Numbered from the stretch's first letter, positions 27,506-35,770 are shown. The stretch: 49,795 bases of DNA from Halobacillus aidingensis (GCF_900104185.1 NZ_FNIZ01000004.1:224827-274621), one strand, 5' to 3'. Made by a program: numbers and translations. Notes: a model not told the origin generated them from the sequence alone.

Positions 27506-29045
27506 ACATTATTTCCTCCTCTGTGATCTCGTCGTCATTCTCCTCATCATCAAAGCTGCGGAACTTATCTTGCAGCGAATCAAAATCAAATTCTTGATTC
27601 GACATCAAGGCATGGCCAATGGAAATCGTTCCACTTACAAGAAAGACGGTAATATTACCAAAAAACATCGATTGAAGTTCTCCTAGTGAACGAATACTAA
27701 TCTCACCGAAGAGCAGATAAGCAGAAGTGAACCATGCGGTTACACCAAAGACGAGTCCCGCGGAAGCACCATAGAAGGTTCCTTCATTTGTAGCCTTTTT
27801 CCAAAGCAGTCCCAAAGTTACTGGGATGACAGCTCCACTTACAAAAATCCCCATAGCCATATAAACCCATCCTAAACCAATGCCTACTTTAAACAATAAG
27901 ATTGAAAGGACACCCATCATCAAACCGAAGCCTAACGTAACTTTTCGAGAGACATTCAGCAGCCTGTCACTACTCGCTTTAGGGTTAATCGATTTCCGGT
28001 AAATATCTGTGACGATAATATTTGTGATGGCTGTTAGTTCAGCAGCTCCTGTAGACATAACCGCCATGAACAACATGGCCAGAAATAAAATTGAACCTAC
28101 ACCACCAAGCAGATGGGCAGCCATTTCCGGAGCAACAGAGTCAGGGCTTCCAACCGTTATACCAAGACCTGCAGCACTCACCCCAAGAAATGTGGCAATC
28201 GCAAACGGAATGGAAAACCATGAAATCCCTCCGTATATGTATGCTTTGGAGGCAGCACTATCTTTACTTGCAATGGCCCGCTGCCAATATGCCTGGTCCA
28301 CGAATACCGCACCAAAGTTTCCTATAATATTAATCATTCCGAAAAACAGACCGGATACAGAGGCCATTGTGAGCATGGAATCCGAAGACGGCATGTTGCT
28401 CAACCCTTCATATATAGGATCAATTCCAAATTTGACATAAACAACGGTAGCGAAAATAGCAAGGATGGTAAAAATCATAACGGTATTAAAGTAGTCGGCA
28501 ATGAAAGAGGCTTTCAGTCCACCGATCATGGTGTAAATCGTGAAGGTGAGAGGAATCAGAAAGGCAGCTACATAAATATTCATTCCCGTGAGAGAGTTTA
28601 AAGCAATCGCTCCACCAAGAACGACCATGGATGTCACGAGAATATTGGTCATTAGAGCAAACCCCATAATTAAACGGTGGTTTTTCTTATCGAATCGCTG
28701 GCCAATGAACTCTAAGAACGTGTGGGCGTTAGGGGCTCGCTTCTTCAAGTTAATAGCAACAATCGCAAACAGTAACACTTGAATACAAGCGCCTGCAGCA
28801 TACCAGTAGGGACCGCTGATCCCGTATTGATACCCAGTGGAAGAGGACATCATCAGCGTAGCGGCCCACGTCCAAGCCGCAATTATAGAAGCACTTGCTA
28901 ATCCAACCCCCACACTTCTACCTGCCGTACTAAACTGCTCAGCAGTCATGGCCTGTTTCCTTCTTCGCTGCATTACAAAAGTGATAAGGGTAAAGAACAA
29001 TCCAAAAACCAATAACAGCCCATAGCCAACATAAGATGGTAACAT
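27477..29045 (-). CDS. Sodium:solute symporter, DUR3-like urea transporter
   Basis: A 522-residue SSS-family symporter with about 13 membrane segments. The block WTWAATLMMSSSTGYQYG followed by GPYWYAAGACIQVLLFA and KRAPNAHTFLEFIGQRF is characteristic of the DUR3 urea transporter branch. The C-terminal tail is acidic (DDEENDDEITEEE). It opens the urease operon, behind a TTGACT promoter with an overlapping dyad. The substrate urea is supported both by the DUR3-type blocks and by the seven urease genes downstream. Choline or polyamine transport is less likely. Confidence 0.88.
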   Translation of the reverse strand: MLPSYVGYGLLLVFGLFFTLITFVMQRRRKQAMTAEQFSTAGRSVGVGLASASIIAAWTWAATLMMSSSTGYQYGISGPYWYAAGACIQVLLFAIVAINLKKRAPNAHTFLEFIGQRFDKKNHRLIMGFALMTNILVTSMVVLGGAIALNSLTGMNIYVAAFLIPLTFTIYTMIGGLKASFIADYFNTVMIFTILAIFATVVYVKFGIDPIYEGLSNMPSSDSMLTMASVSGLFFGMINIIGNFGAVFVDQAYWQRAIASKDSAASKAYIYGGISWFSIPFAIATFLGVSAAGLGITVGSPDSVAPEMAAHLLGGVGSILFLAMLFMAVMSTGAAELTAITNIIVTDIYRKSINPKASSDRLLNVSRKVTLGFGLMMGVLSILLFKVGIGLGWVYMAMGIFVSGAVIPVTLGLLWKKATNEGTFYGASAGLVFGVTAWFTSAYLLFGEISIRSLGELQSMFFGNITVFLVSGTISIGHALMSNQEFDFDSLQDKFRSFDDEENDDEITEEEIMYGGKQASAK

Positions 29046-29079
29046 AAAGCACCCTCCAAATATTTTTAATATACTGAAT

Positions 29080-29107
29080 AATGTAACATATTGCGTAAGA
29101 CAGTCAA
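29080..29107 (-). promoter_or_regulatory. Predicted promoter of the urea transport/urease operon
   Basis: Minus-strand TTGACT (29102-29107), a 16-bp spacer and TACATT (29080-29085), 35 bases before the symporter ATG. A dyad covers it. Confidence 0.5.
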
Positions 29108-29132
29108 CACAATATGTAAGGAAAGCTTACAT
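29086..29132. promoter_or_regulatory. Two dyads between the urease and FecCD operons
   Basis: ACATATTG (29086-29093) and CAATATGT (29110-29117) form a perfect 8-bp dyad with a 16-bp spacer that covers the -35 box. ATGTAAG (29114-29120) and CTTACAT (29126-29132) form a second 7-bp dyad with a 5-bp spacer, overlapping the first. They look like operators of a dimeric or tetrameric regulator. I could not match them to the TnrA/GlnR consensus. Confidence 0.5.
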
Positions 29133-29143
29133 GAGAGTGAATT

Positions 29144-29157
29144 GGTAAGCGTTACCA
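29144..29157. promoter_or_regulatory. cre-like site (CcpA)
   Basis: GGTAAGCGTTACCA matches TGWAARCGYTWNCW at 13 of 14 positions (first base differs). It lies about 37 bases upstream of the urea operon -35 box, a position compatible with carbon-status control of either divergent operon. Confidence 0.5.
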
Positions 29158-29343
29158 TTTAACCCATGCCTGGCTTCATGAATATTTGTAAAAAATTTTA
29201 AAAAATAAAAAAGCTTCGTGTTCAATTAATCGTTTCTTAAAAGCTCATTCTTGCTTCTCATAGGCAGAAATTTTGTTTGATAATTCCCCCTATTCTGAAA
29301 TCTATAAATATGTTAACTTCTTAATATTAAAGGGAGTTGAATA

Positions 29344-29421
29344 ATGGGATGGCTAAACACCGAAGATTTTATAGATCCTTTCTTATTACGATGGCACGTA
29401 AAGTACTTCAAGATTGTATAA
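29344..29421 (+). CDS. Possible 25-residue leader peptide upstream of the FecCD importer
   Basis: A short ORF starting MGWLNTEDF, 25 codons, with a strong GGGAG site 7 bases before its ATG. It ends at 29421, next to the AAGGA that serves the permease start at 29434. It has no signal peptide and three Trp/His/Tyr-rich residues near the end. It could be a translated leader coupling or attenuating the importer operon, or a chance ORF. The strength and spacing of its ribosome binding site are the only evidence. Confidence 0.4.
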   Translation: MGWLNTEDFIDPFLLRWHVKYFKIV

Positions 29422-29433
29422 GGAATGGGAAAA

Positions 29434-30501
29434 ATGTTTAATAACATAGCACAACGTCCAAAAGGTTTAAAAGAAACCAAGCTGATTGTTATCCTTTCAT
29501 TTTTCCTTCTATTGATGATTGGCACGGTCATTTTTGCAACAGGAATGGGGCCGGTTTCAGTACATACAACAACGGTATTACAAATTCTCATAAGTAAGGT
29601 TCCAATTTTTTCTAATGCAGCAGGGGATGATTGGACTCAGCTGGAGGAAAGCATTGTATTAGGATTACGACTTCCAAGAGTCCTATTAGGGTTAATAGTG
29701 GGCGCTTCATTGTCCGTAACGGGGGTTGCCTTACAGGCTCTGGTACGAAATCATTTAGCAGATCCATTTATTCTTGGAGTATCTTCCGGTGCATCTGCCA
29801 CTGCCACATTGGGGATGTTATTTGGCACTTTTTCTTTTCTAGGCACCTATTCCCTGTCTTTAAGTGCATTTATAGGAGCCATAGTCGTAATAGTGTTGGT
29901 TTATGCTCTCTCAAGGGTGAATGGAAAGATTAATATGACCCAATTATTATTATCAGGGGTGGCTATAGGTCTTATTATGGAATCGATAACAAAGTTGATT
30001 ACTTTAAGCGCCCCCAATGCTTTAGGATTACATAACGCAACATTTTGGATGGCAGGTAGTCTAGCAGGAGCCAAATGGGGTTATTTGACCCTTCCTCTAT
30101 TAGCCATGTTTCTATGTATGACTATTCTATTAATCAATTATCGAGCCCTCAACGCCCTGTTGGCAGGAGATGAAACAGCTGGGACATTAGGTTTTAATGT
30201 GAATGTAATACAAACAATGCTTGTGTTGGTCGCATCACTATTAGCAGGTGTGACCATTGCCGTCAGTGGTTCAATCGGGTTTGTAGGGTTAATGGTCCCC
30301 CACATAACCAGACTATTAATCGGCTCCGATCATAAAAAAGTACTTCCAGTAAGTGCTTTTTTAGGAGGGATCTTAGTCGTTTGGACAGATGTTGCCGCTC
30401 GATTAATTATTGCACCTGAAGAATTGCCTATTGGTGTCTTAACGGCCATATTTGGAGGTCCTTTTTTCATTTGGTTATTAAAAAGAAATTCCAGAAAGTA
30501 A
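29434..30501 (+). CDS. FecCD-family ABC transporter permease
   Basis: A 355-residue permease with about nine or ten membrane segments. LGLRLPRVLLGLIVGASLS, NHLADPFILGVSSGASATA and GFVGLMVPHITRLLIG are the FecCD/BtuC signature blocks. The ATG at 29434 has AAGGA 9 bases upstream; the ATG at 29425 directly abuts that site. It is first of permease, ATPase and lipoprotein genes in one operon. The family imports ferric siderophores, haem, cobalamin or, in a few cases, nickel. The neighbourhood of urease makes nickel worth testing, but the sequence alone does not decide. Confidence 0.9.
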   Translation: MFNNIAQRPKGLKETKLIVILSFFLLLMIGTVIFATGMGPVSVHTTTVLQILISKVPIFSNAAGDDWTQLEESIVLGLRLPRVLLGLIVGASLSVTGVALQALVRNHLADPFILGVSSGASATATLGMLFGTFSFLGTYSLSLSAFIGAIVVIVLVYALSRVNGKINMTQLLLSGVAIGLIMESITKLITLSAPNALGLHNATFWMAGSLAGAKWGYLTLPLLAMFLCMTILLINYRALNALLAGDETAGTLGFNVNVIQTMLVLVASLLAGVTIAVSGSIGFVGLMVPHITRLLIGSDHKKVLPVSAFLGGILVVWTDVAARLIIAPEELPIGVLTAIFGGPFFIWLLKRNSRK

Positions 30502-30512
30502 GGAGACAAAAT

Positions 30513-31310
30513 ATGAAACTGCAAGTGGAAAATCTCAATTTTTCTTATAACCACCAGAAAATCCTGAAAGATATATCACTTCATGTTGCGAATGGGGAAT
30601 TTGTCGGAATCATAGGACCAAATGGCAGCGGGAAGTCAACACTTCTAAAGAATTTATATCGGGCTCTTACCCCTGACTCAGGTTCCATTTACTTAGACCA
30701 GCAAAACTATCGTGATCTAAAAGTAAAAGAAATAGCTAAAAAACTTGGTGTGATCGGCCAAGACAATGCGTTACCATTCGACTTCCCAGTAAAAGAGATC
30801 GTGGCTATGGGGAGAAGCCCCCACAAAAAACTTTTTGAAGGCGACAACAAAGAAGACAAAGAAATTATAGAAAATGCTCTTAAAAAAGTAGAGATGGGAG
30901 ATATGGCGGAAAGAAATTACCTATACCTTTCCGGCGGTGAGAAGCAGCGAGTACTGCTGGCAAGAGTACTCGCTCAGCAAACGGAATGTCTCGTATTAGA
31001 TGAACCTACAAACCATTTGGATATCCATCATCAACTTAGAATATTCGATGTAATCAAGGGATTAGGCGCAACTGTCCTTTCAGCTATTCATGACCTTAAT
31101 ATTGCTGCTCTCTACTGTGACAGAATCTATGTAATGAAAGATGGCACCATCTATAAATCCGGCACTCCTGAAGATATATTAACTTCTAAAACTATTCATG
31201 AGGTTTTTAATATTAAAACAGATGTCAGGCGGCATCCCGTAACAAAAAAAGTAATGATTACCTACTTACCAGAAAGTATTTTCAATAAAGGAGAGGAAAA
31301 AGTTGTATAA
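30513..31310 (+). CDS. ABC transporter ATP-binding protein, FecE/BtuD type
   Basis: A 265-residue ATPase of the importer. Walker A is GPNGSGKS (35-42), the signature LSGGEKQR (139-146), Walker B CLVLDEPT (159-166), and a His switch follows in SAIHDLN. The ATG at 30513 has AAGGAG upstream and starts 11 bases after the permease stop. Its stop overlaps the lipoprotein gene start by eight bases. All catalytic motifs are intact. Confidence 0.94.
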   Translation: MKLQVENLNFSYNHQKILKDISLHVANGEFVGIIGPNGSGKSTLLKNLYRALTPDSGSIYLDQQNYRDLKVKEIAKKLGVIGQDNALPFDFPVKEIVAMGRSPHKKLFEGDNKEDKEIIENALKKVEMGDMAERNYLYLSGGEKQRVLLARVLAQQTECLVLDEPTNHLDIHHQLRIFDVIKGLGATVLSAIHDLNIAALYCDRIYVMKDGTIYKSGTPEDILTSKTIHEVFNIKTDVRRHPVTKKVMITYLPESIFNKGEEKVV

Positions 31311-32280
31311 AAGTAAAGTATGGTCATGGTTCTTAGTTGGATTCATAAGTATAATGATCGCGGGATGTGAAGAATCCATCAGTAAAGAACATACCGATAA
31401 CAATGATGCTTCTAAATCAGAAGAATTATTAACCATCAATAATTACGGAAGAGAGCTGTCTATTAGCCAAAAACCAAAGAATGTATTAACACTGGGACCA
31501 AACACGACAGAATTATTCATAGCGTTAGGTCTTGGTAACTATATCATCGGAAACAGTTTAGATAATCATAGCAGCGGGGCATTGCCAGAGTATGAAGAAG
31601 CATACGAACAGATTCCAGAATTAACATATGGCTCAGCTACTAGAGAGGCTGTATTAACGAGTGGCGCAGACTTTATATACGGAATTGAATGGGAGTTTGG
31701 CAAAGAGGGCCTGAATATTGAAGAATTGAGAGACTATGGTATTGCAACCTATGTGAATAAAGCTTCCACTTTAGAGAAAATGTATCAGGAAATTTTGGAT
31801 ATCGGGAAAATTTTTGAAGTAGAAGATAAAGCAGAAGCCTTTGTTGCTGACCAAAAAGGAAGAATTGAGAATATAAAAGAAAAGGTTTCACAAAAGGACC
31901 CTGTCAATGTTCTTGTGTATGATAATGGCGGTGAAGGAATTTTCACTGCTGGGGGGACCAACTTTGAAACATTACTCATTGAATTAGCTGGTGGAAAGAA
32001 CATTTTCGAAGATCTAATCGAGAAGCAATGGGCAACGGTAAGTTATGAAGAGGTATTGTCCAGAGATCCGGATGTCATTTTGATTCACGATTATGATCAC
32101 CCTTCATTAGAGCAGAAAATAGAAGACATTAAAAATCATCCCGTTTTATCTCAATTAGAAAGTGTGAAAAACGAAAGATTCGTCACTATTTCCTTAGAAA
32201 GTGTTTTACCGGGAAATCGAATGGCTTATTCAGTTGAAACTTTTGCAAAAGGATTCTATCCTGACTTGTTCGATGAGTAA
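31303..32280 (+). CDS. ABC transporter substrate-binding lipoprotein (FecB/BtuF fold)
   Basis: A 325-residue lipoprotein with lipobox SIMIAGC (Cys22), an acidic linker and the type III periplasmic-binding fold. KNVLTLGPNTTELFIALGLG (about 57-76) and TYGSATREAVLTSGADFIY open the N-lobe, GEGIFTAGGTNFETLLIELAGG opens the C-lobe, and a long linking helix joins them. The start is TTG with AGGAGAGG 6 bases upstream, inside the end of the ATPase gene. The ligand is unknown. The Ser/Gly-rich first loop without the Arg cluster of catecholate-siderophore binders leaves cobalamin, haem or a metal complex possible. Confidence 0.9.
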   Translation: MYKSKVWSWFLVGFISIMIAGCEESISKEHTDNNDASKSEELLTINNYGRELSISQKPKNVLTLGPNTTELFIALGLGNYIIGNSLDNHSSGALPEYEEAYEQIPELTYGSATREAVLTSGADFIYGIEWEFGKEGLNIEELRDYGIATYVNKASTLEKMYQEILDIGKIFEVEDKAEAFVADQKGRIENIKEKVSQKDPVNVLVYDNGGEGIFTAGGTNFETLLIELAGGKNIFEDLIEKQWATVSYEEVLSRDPDVILIHDYDHPSLEQKIEDIKNHPVLSQLESVKNERFVTISLESVLPGNRMAYSVETFAKGFYPDLFDE

Positions 32281-32431
32281 CAAATCCATTACCCCCGTTC
32301 CTAATCATTTGGGAAACTTCCCCAAAAAGCTCAAACTCTGTCCTTTTTAGTTCAATTCGATAAAGCATTTCAGCATCTTTCATTTTTCAAATGTGTTTTA
32401 TATAGTTGCAACAAAACTAATAATTTAGACT

Positions 32432-32472
32432 AGCCAAAAAAACTCCCCAGACCTAGGAGAGTTTTTTTGGCT
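32432..32472. terminator. Hairpin terminator of the FecCD operon
   Basis: A 14-bp perfect stem (AGCCAAAAAAACTC and complement) with a 13-base loop and the T-run inside the stem. It lies about 150 bases past the lipoprotein stop; nothing else is seen in 32281-32431. Confidence 0.6.
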
Positions 32473-32542
32473 TGGATTACTAGAAAAACGTCGATTACCC
32501 ACGTTCCACTAAGAAGCTGACCTTGAATGATTCTTGAACAAA

Positions 32543-32571
32543 AAAAGATCATCCGCTATGAATGATCTTTT
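32543..32571 (-). terminator. Terminator of the nitroreductase gene
   Basis: A 10-bp stem (AAAAGATCAT and complement) with a 9-base loop, ending in T-rich sequence on the minus strand, 5 bases after the stop. Confidence 0.8.
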
Positions 32572-32576
32572 CTATT

Positions 32577-33287
32577 TTATTCGTAACGATTCCACTTCAC
32601 AACATTATCTAAAGGTAGACGTGTTTTTTGGAAGCCTGCTTTGACTCCTTTCCCAAGGGAGATCAGCATAACAGAAGTATATTCCTCAGGCACATTGAAG
32701 GCTTTTAAGAACTGTTCTTCATCATATCCACCCATCGGTACAGTATCGTATCCTTTTGCTTTCGCAGCAAGCATAAGCTGCATGGCAACAATCCCACCGT
32801 CAATGTGGGCGATTTTCGCAAGACGCTCTTCAGGGAAATTTCCATAGTTGTCGAAGATGCTGTTTACATACATATCTTTTACATCTTCAGGCATATTCCC
32901 TTTTTCAGCAATTTGAGAATAGATCTGGTCAGCATTCTTATAGGCTTTTTTATCACCAAGGACCGCTATGACAGCAGAAGCATCCACAATTTGCTGCTGG
33001 TTATTCGCAATCGGAAGCAGACGTTCTTTTTCTTCCTGCTCATCAATGACAAGGAAACGCCAGGATTGTAAGTTGGATGAAGACGGAGCTAATGTTGCCG
33101 TTTCCAACAGCTCTTCAATCTCCTTACGTTCAATCTTATAATCCGGGTCATACTGACGTACGGAACGACGTTCTTTTGCTATTGTCAGAAAATCGGTATC
33201 TTCAAGGACTTTCGGAGCTTCCTTCGTCGTATCGATTTCTTTTACTTTATTGAGATATTCTTCTTTGGTCATCGTTTTGTTAGACAT
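32577..33287 (-). CDS. Nitroreductase-family flavoprotein
   Basis: A 236-residue NAD(P)H-dependent FMN oxidoreductase. ERRSVRQYDPDYKI (about 39-52) is the FMN phosphate-binding region, ATLAPSSSNLQSWRFLVI (67-84) the second FMN block, and AMQLMLAAKAKGYDTVPMGGYD (about 168-189) the C-terminal one. AAAGGGG precedes the ATG. It lies 111 bases downstream of an Rrf2 regulator gene on the same strand but has its own strong promoter with two dyads, so it is probably that regulator's target. Possible substrates are quinones, nitroaromatics or electrophiles. Confidence 0.92.
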   Translation of the reverse strand: MSNKTMTKEEYLNKVKEIDTTKEAPKVLEDTDFLTIAKERRSVRQYDPDYKIERKEIEELLETATLAPSSSNLQSWRFLVIDEQEEKERLLPIANNQQQIVDASAVIAVLGDKKAYKNADQIYSQIAEKGNMPEDVKDMYVNSIFDNYGNFPEERLAKIAHIDGGIVAMQLMLAAKAKGYDTVPMGGYDEEQFLKAFNVPEEYTSVMLISLGKGVKAGFQKTRLPLDNVVKWNRYE

Positions 33288-33304
33288 GGAATTGCACCCC
33301 TTTA

Positions 33305-33361
33305 ACTGTATCTTACACGATTACAGTATAGATCGTTAACTGTTACTTTGTCAAATACAGT
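33305..33361 (-). promoter_or_regulatory. Nitroreductase promoter overlapped by two 23-bp dyads
   Basis: Minus-strand TTGACA (33349-33354), an 18-bp spacer and TATACT (33325-33330). Two dyads with the same geometry, ACTGT-N13-ACAGT, lie at 33339-33361 (over -35) and 33305-33327 (over and after -10). The duplicated spacing points to one dimeric repressor, most simply the adjacent Rrf2 protein. Confidence 0.75.
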
Positions 33362-33371
33362 TACTCATCGA

Positions 33372-33400
33372 AAAAAACGAAACGGTGATCGTTTCGTTTT
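33372..33400 (-). terminator. Terminator of the Rrf2 regulator gene
   Basis: AACGAAAC and GTTTCGTT arms followed by T-run on the minus strand, overlapping the regulator stop. It separates the regulator from the nitroreductase transcript. Confidence 0.8.
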
Positions 33401-33812
33401 ACTGTTCAATAAGATCCGATAAGGATTTCGATTGTAACCCTTCCAAAATCCAAGTCTCCATTTCCCTTTGCAAATCACAAAGAGACTGTTGGGAAGTGCC
33501 TGAGAAACAGTGTTTTCCTTCTGTCTCAAAGTAGTCTTTCACTACGGTCTCAGCGCTAATAGCTTCATATACTTCAGAAAGCTTAATATCTTCCGTCTTT
33601 TTACTAAGGGAGTATCCCCCATCGCGGCCTTCTTTCGCACTTATGATTCCTGCCTTAACCAAGTGAGTCAGAATTTTACGAAGATATACAGATTGAGATT
33701 CGAGCTTCTCTGCAAGTTTACCACTCGGGCAGCGGCCTTCGTTTTCAGCTAATACGATCAAAGCTTTCAAAGCCATACTGAACCAACGCACATTATTCAT
33801 TTTATCTGACAT
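33399..33812 (-). CDS. Rrf2-family transcriptional regulator
   Basis: A 137-residue winged-helix regulator. A helix-turn-helix at about 28-52 (SGKLAEKLESQSVYLRKIL) is followed by the wing block SAKEGRDGGYSLSK, the Rrf2 hallmark. Three Cys (28, 102, 112) are present; Cys102 and Cys112 sit in a KHCFSG...SLCDL loop that could sense oxidants or electrophiles. They are spaced unlike the three-Cys cluster of Fe-S Rrf2 proteins, so thiol switching is more likely. The ATG at 33812 is chosen for GAGGTG; the frame is open 48 bases further. It lies upstream of the nitroreductase it may control. Confidence 0.9.
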   Translation of the reverse strand: MSDKMNNVRWFSMALKALIVLAENEGRCPSGKLAEKLESQSVYLRKILTHLVKAGIISAKEGRDGGYSLSKKTEDIKLSEVYEAISAETVVKDYFETEGKHCFSGTSQQSLCDLQREMETWILEGLQSKSLSDLIEQ

Positions 33813-34154
33813 TGTTTCACCTCTTCTATCCAAAGTATATTTTGATGCATGCGAAATCAAAAGTCAAAACAATGGAATAATCATTATTAGGTTTCTTCCT
33901 TGTCGTCAAAAAGGGCTCCCTCTGCAAAAAAATGAATCTTAAGTAACAACTTCTATTAAATCCTATCAAAGTTCATCATGGATCTACCTATGACGAACTA
34001 TATATTCGACATCCTCCCTCAATTTTCTCCTTTTTCTCATAGGTAAGAAGGACAAGGAGAATAACTACCTCCCCGATTATTATAAAAACCAAATAATTAC
34101 AATTCTGATAAACTACCAATAGTACGGTTTACGCTTTAAGAGGAGGAAATTGAT
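33813..34154. other. Intergenic stretch between divergent rrf2-type and aminopeptidase genes
   Basis: AT-rich and non-coding. It should carry promoters for both neighbours. I see no strong -35/-10 pair, repeat or RNA structure beyond short A/T-runs. Confidence 0.35.
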
Positions 34155-35528
34155 TTGTCCAAGAAAGCCATCCCTTTCATGTTAGCCGCTGGATTAGTTT
34201 TAGGGTCTGCGCCTGCTGTAACTTTTGCTGATCCACCTGCACCAAATGAACAAGCAGACCACGCCTTTGATAATAAGGTCATTAAAAAAATCAGTGCCGA
34301 GCGTCTTTACGAACGGGTAGATCTGCTGTCTAAACAGCCCCGGGAAGCAGGAACACAAGGAGAGTATGATGCCGTTCAGTACATCAAAAGCGAATTCGAA
34401 AGCTACGGTTATGAAACAGAAGTACAGCCTTTCACCTTCCAAGCGTGGGACGGAGGAACTTCCTCCATTTCAGTCAATGGCTCAGACTTTGCTGGTGATG
34501 TTCATACCTTTAATGGATCTGTAAACGGCACAGTCGAAGCTACGCTGGAGTATGTAGGTCTTGCTTATGCGGGGGATGTGCCGGATACCGTTTCTGGTAA
34601 AATCGCTTTAATTGAAAGAGGCGAAATCAGTTTTTATGAAAAAATCCAAAACGTGATCGATAAAGGTGCTGTAGGAGTCATTATGTTTAACCGGGAAGGA
34701 ACAGAAGGCAACGATTTCGGTTCTACATATGAAGGGCAGAACATTCCAGCTGTTGCGATTGATCGCGAAGCTGGCCTGTCCCTCGTAAATCAACTTCAGT
34801 CAGAAGAAGTCACGGCAGAAGTATCTGTCCAAGATGCAGGCCCCATCGATCAAACATCGTATAACGTGATCGCAACCATGAAACCACACAAAAATAAAGA
34901 TACAGGACAAATTGTCACAGTTGGTGCTCACCACGACTCAGTGGCAGGCGGACCAGGCGCCAATGATGATGCTTCCGGTGTGTCCGGAGTTTTAGAATTG
35001 GCTAAAATCATGGCGAAAACTCCTACGGACACAGAGTTACGATTTATGACCTTTGGAGCGGAAGAAAAAGGTTTACTCGGTTCCTATCACTACGTCAGTA
35101 CACTCAAAGATGATGAAATCAACCGAATCTCCGCTCACTTCCAAATGGATATGATCGGAAGCCGCGACTCTGGTGACCTGATTATGTTCACACCGGCTGG
35201 AGAGAAAAATCTAGTCACAGATTTAGGCGCATCTGCAGGTGCAAGAGTGGCCGAAGTGGTCGAATACGGACAGCTTGGCCGCAGTGACCATGTGCCGTTT
35301 TATCTGGAGGGAATTCCTGCCGCACTGTTTATTCATGCTCCTCTTGAGCCGTGGTACCATTCCCCTCAAGATACTTTAGATAAAATAAGTAAAGAAAAAT
35401 TGAAAGAAACGACGCAAATCGTAGGAGCAGCTGTCTACAGAATCGCAAGACCAGATACTCCCGCGTTGGAAAATGCACGAGTTGCCCCTGGACCTGTTCA
35501 TTATGAGTTTGATGATCGCCCACTATAA
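34155..35528 (+). CDS. Secreted M28-family aminopeptidase with PA domain
   Basis: A 457-residue exported zinc aminopeptidase like Bacillus subtilis YwaD. The signal peptide is about residues 1-25 with a probable cut in TFA/DPP. A PA domain (about 120-225; KIALIERGEISFYEK, VGVIMFNREGTEG) is inserted before the catalytic M28 core. The zinc ligands and catalytic residues are visible in VGAHHDSVAGG, GANDDASGV, TFGAEEKGLLGS, FQMDMIGS and PWYHSPQDT. The start is TTG with AGGAGG 8 bases upstream. It is monocistronic and releases N-terminal amino acids outside the cell. Confidence 0.93.
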   Translation: MSKKAIPFMLAAGLVLGSAPAVTFADPPAPNEQADHAFDNKVIKKISAERLYERVDLLSKQPREAGTQGEYDAVQYIKSEFESYGYETEVQPFTFQAWDGGTSSISVNGSDFAGDVHTFNGSVNGTVEATLEYVGLAYAGDVPDTVSGKIALIERGEISFYEKIQNVIDKGAVGVIMFNREGTEGNDFGSTYEGQNIPAVAIDREAGLSLVNQLQSEEVTAEVSVQDAGPIDQTSYNVIATMKPHKNKDTGQIVTVGAHHDSVAGGPGANDDASGVSGVLELAKIMAKTPTDTELRFMTFGAEEKGLLGSYHYVSTLKDDEINRISAHFQMDMIGSRDSGDLIMFTPAGEKNLVTDLGASAGARVAEVVEYGQLGRSDHVPFYLEGIPAALFIHAPLEPWYHSPQDTLDKISKEKLKETTQIVGAAVYRIARPDTPALENARVAPGPVHYEFDDRPL

Positions 35529-35584
35529 CTTTTAAACTTAAGATGGTTTCACAGGACTTTCAGTCAAGAAATATTCTGCATAAT

Positions 35585-35617
35585 AAAGGTGCTTCTCCTC
35601 ATAGGGAAGCACCTTTT
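35585..35617 (+). terminator. Rho-independent terminator of the aminopeptidase gene
   Basis: An 11-bp stem (AAAGGTGCTTC and complement) with a 10-base loop and short T-run, 57 bases after the stop. The rest up to 35770 holds nothing recognised. Confidence 0.85.
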
Positions 35618-35770
35618 GAATTCTGTTATGAGCTATTTAATTTAGCAACAGGATCAATAATAATTAATCTCGTTTCAGACTTTGGACTCGGCTTAAGCAT
35701 TGTGAGGTTACTAGTATTCAAAAGTTATAGAATAGATCCTCTCTCTACACTCCCTCTAGTCCATTCCGCA

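Noticed and set aside
29080-29120. A possible TnrA/GlnR site (TGTNA-N7-TNACA) before the urea transporter.
   Set aside because: TGTAA is present but the right half does not fit at the required spacing on either strand.
29272-29310. A Fur box before the FecCD operon.
   Set aside because: Only a TGATAAT-like half site is present; the other half of the 7-1-7 pattern is missing.
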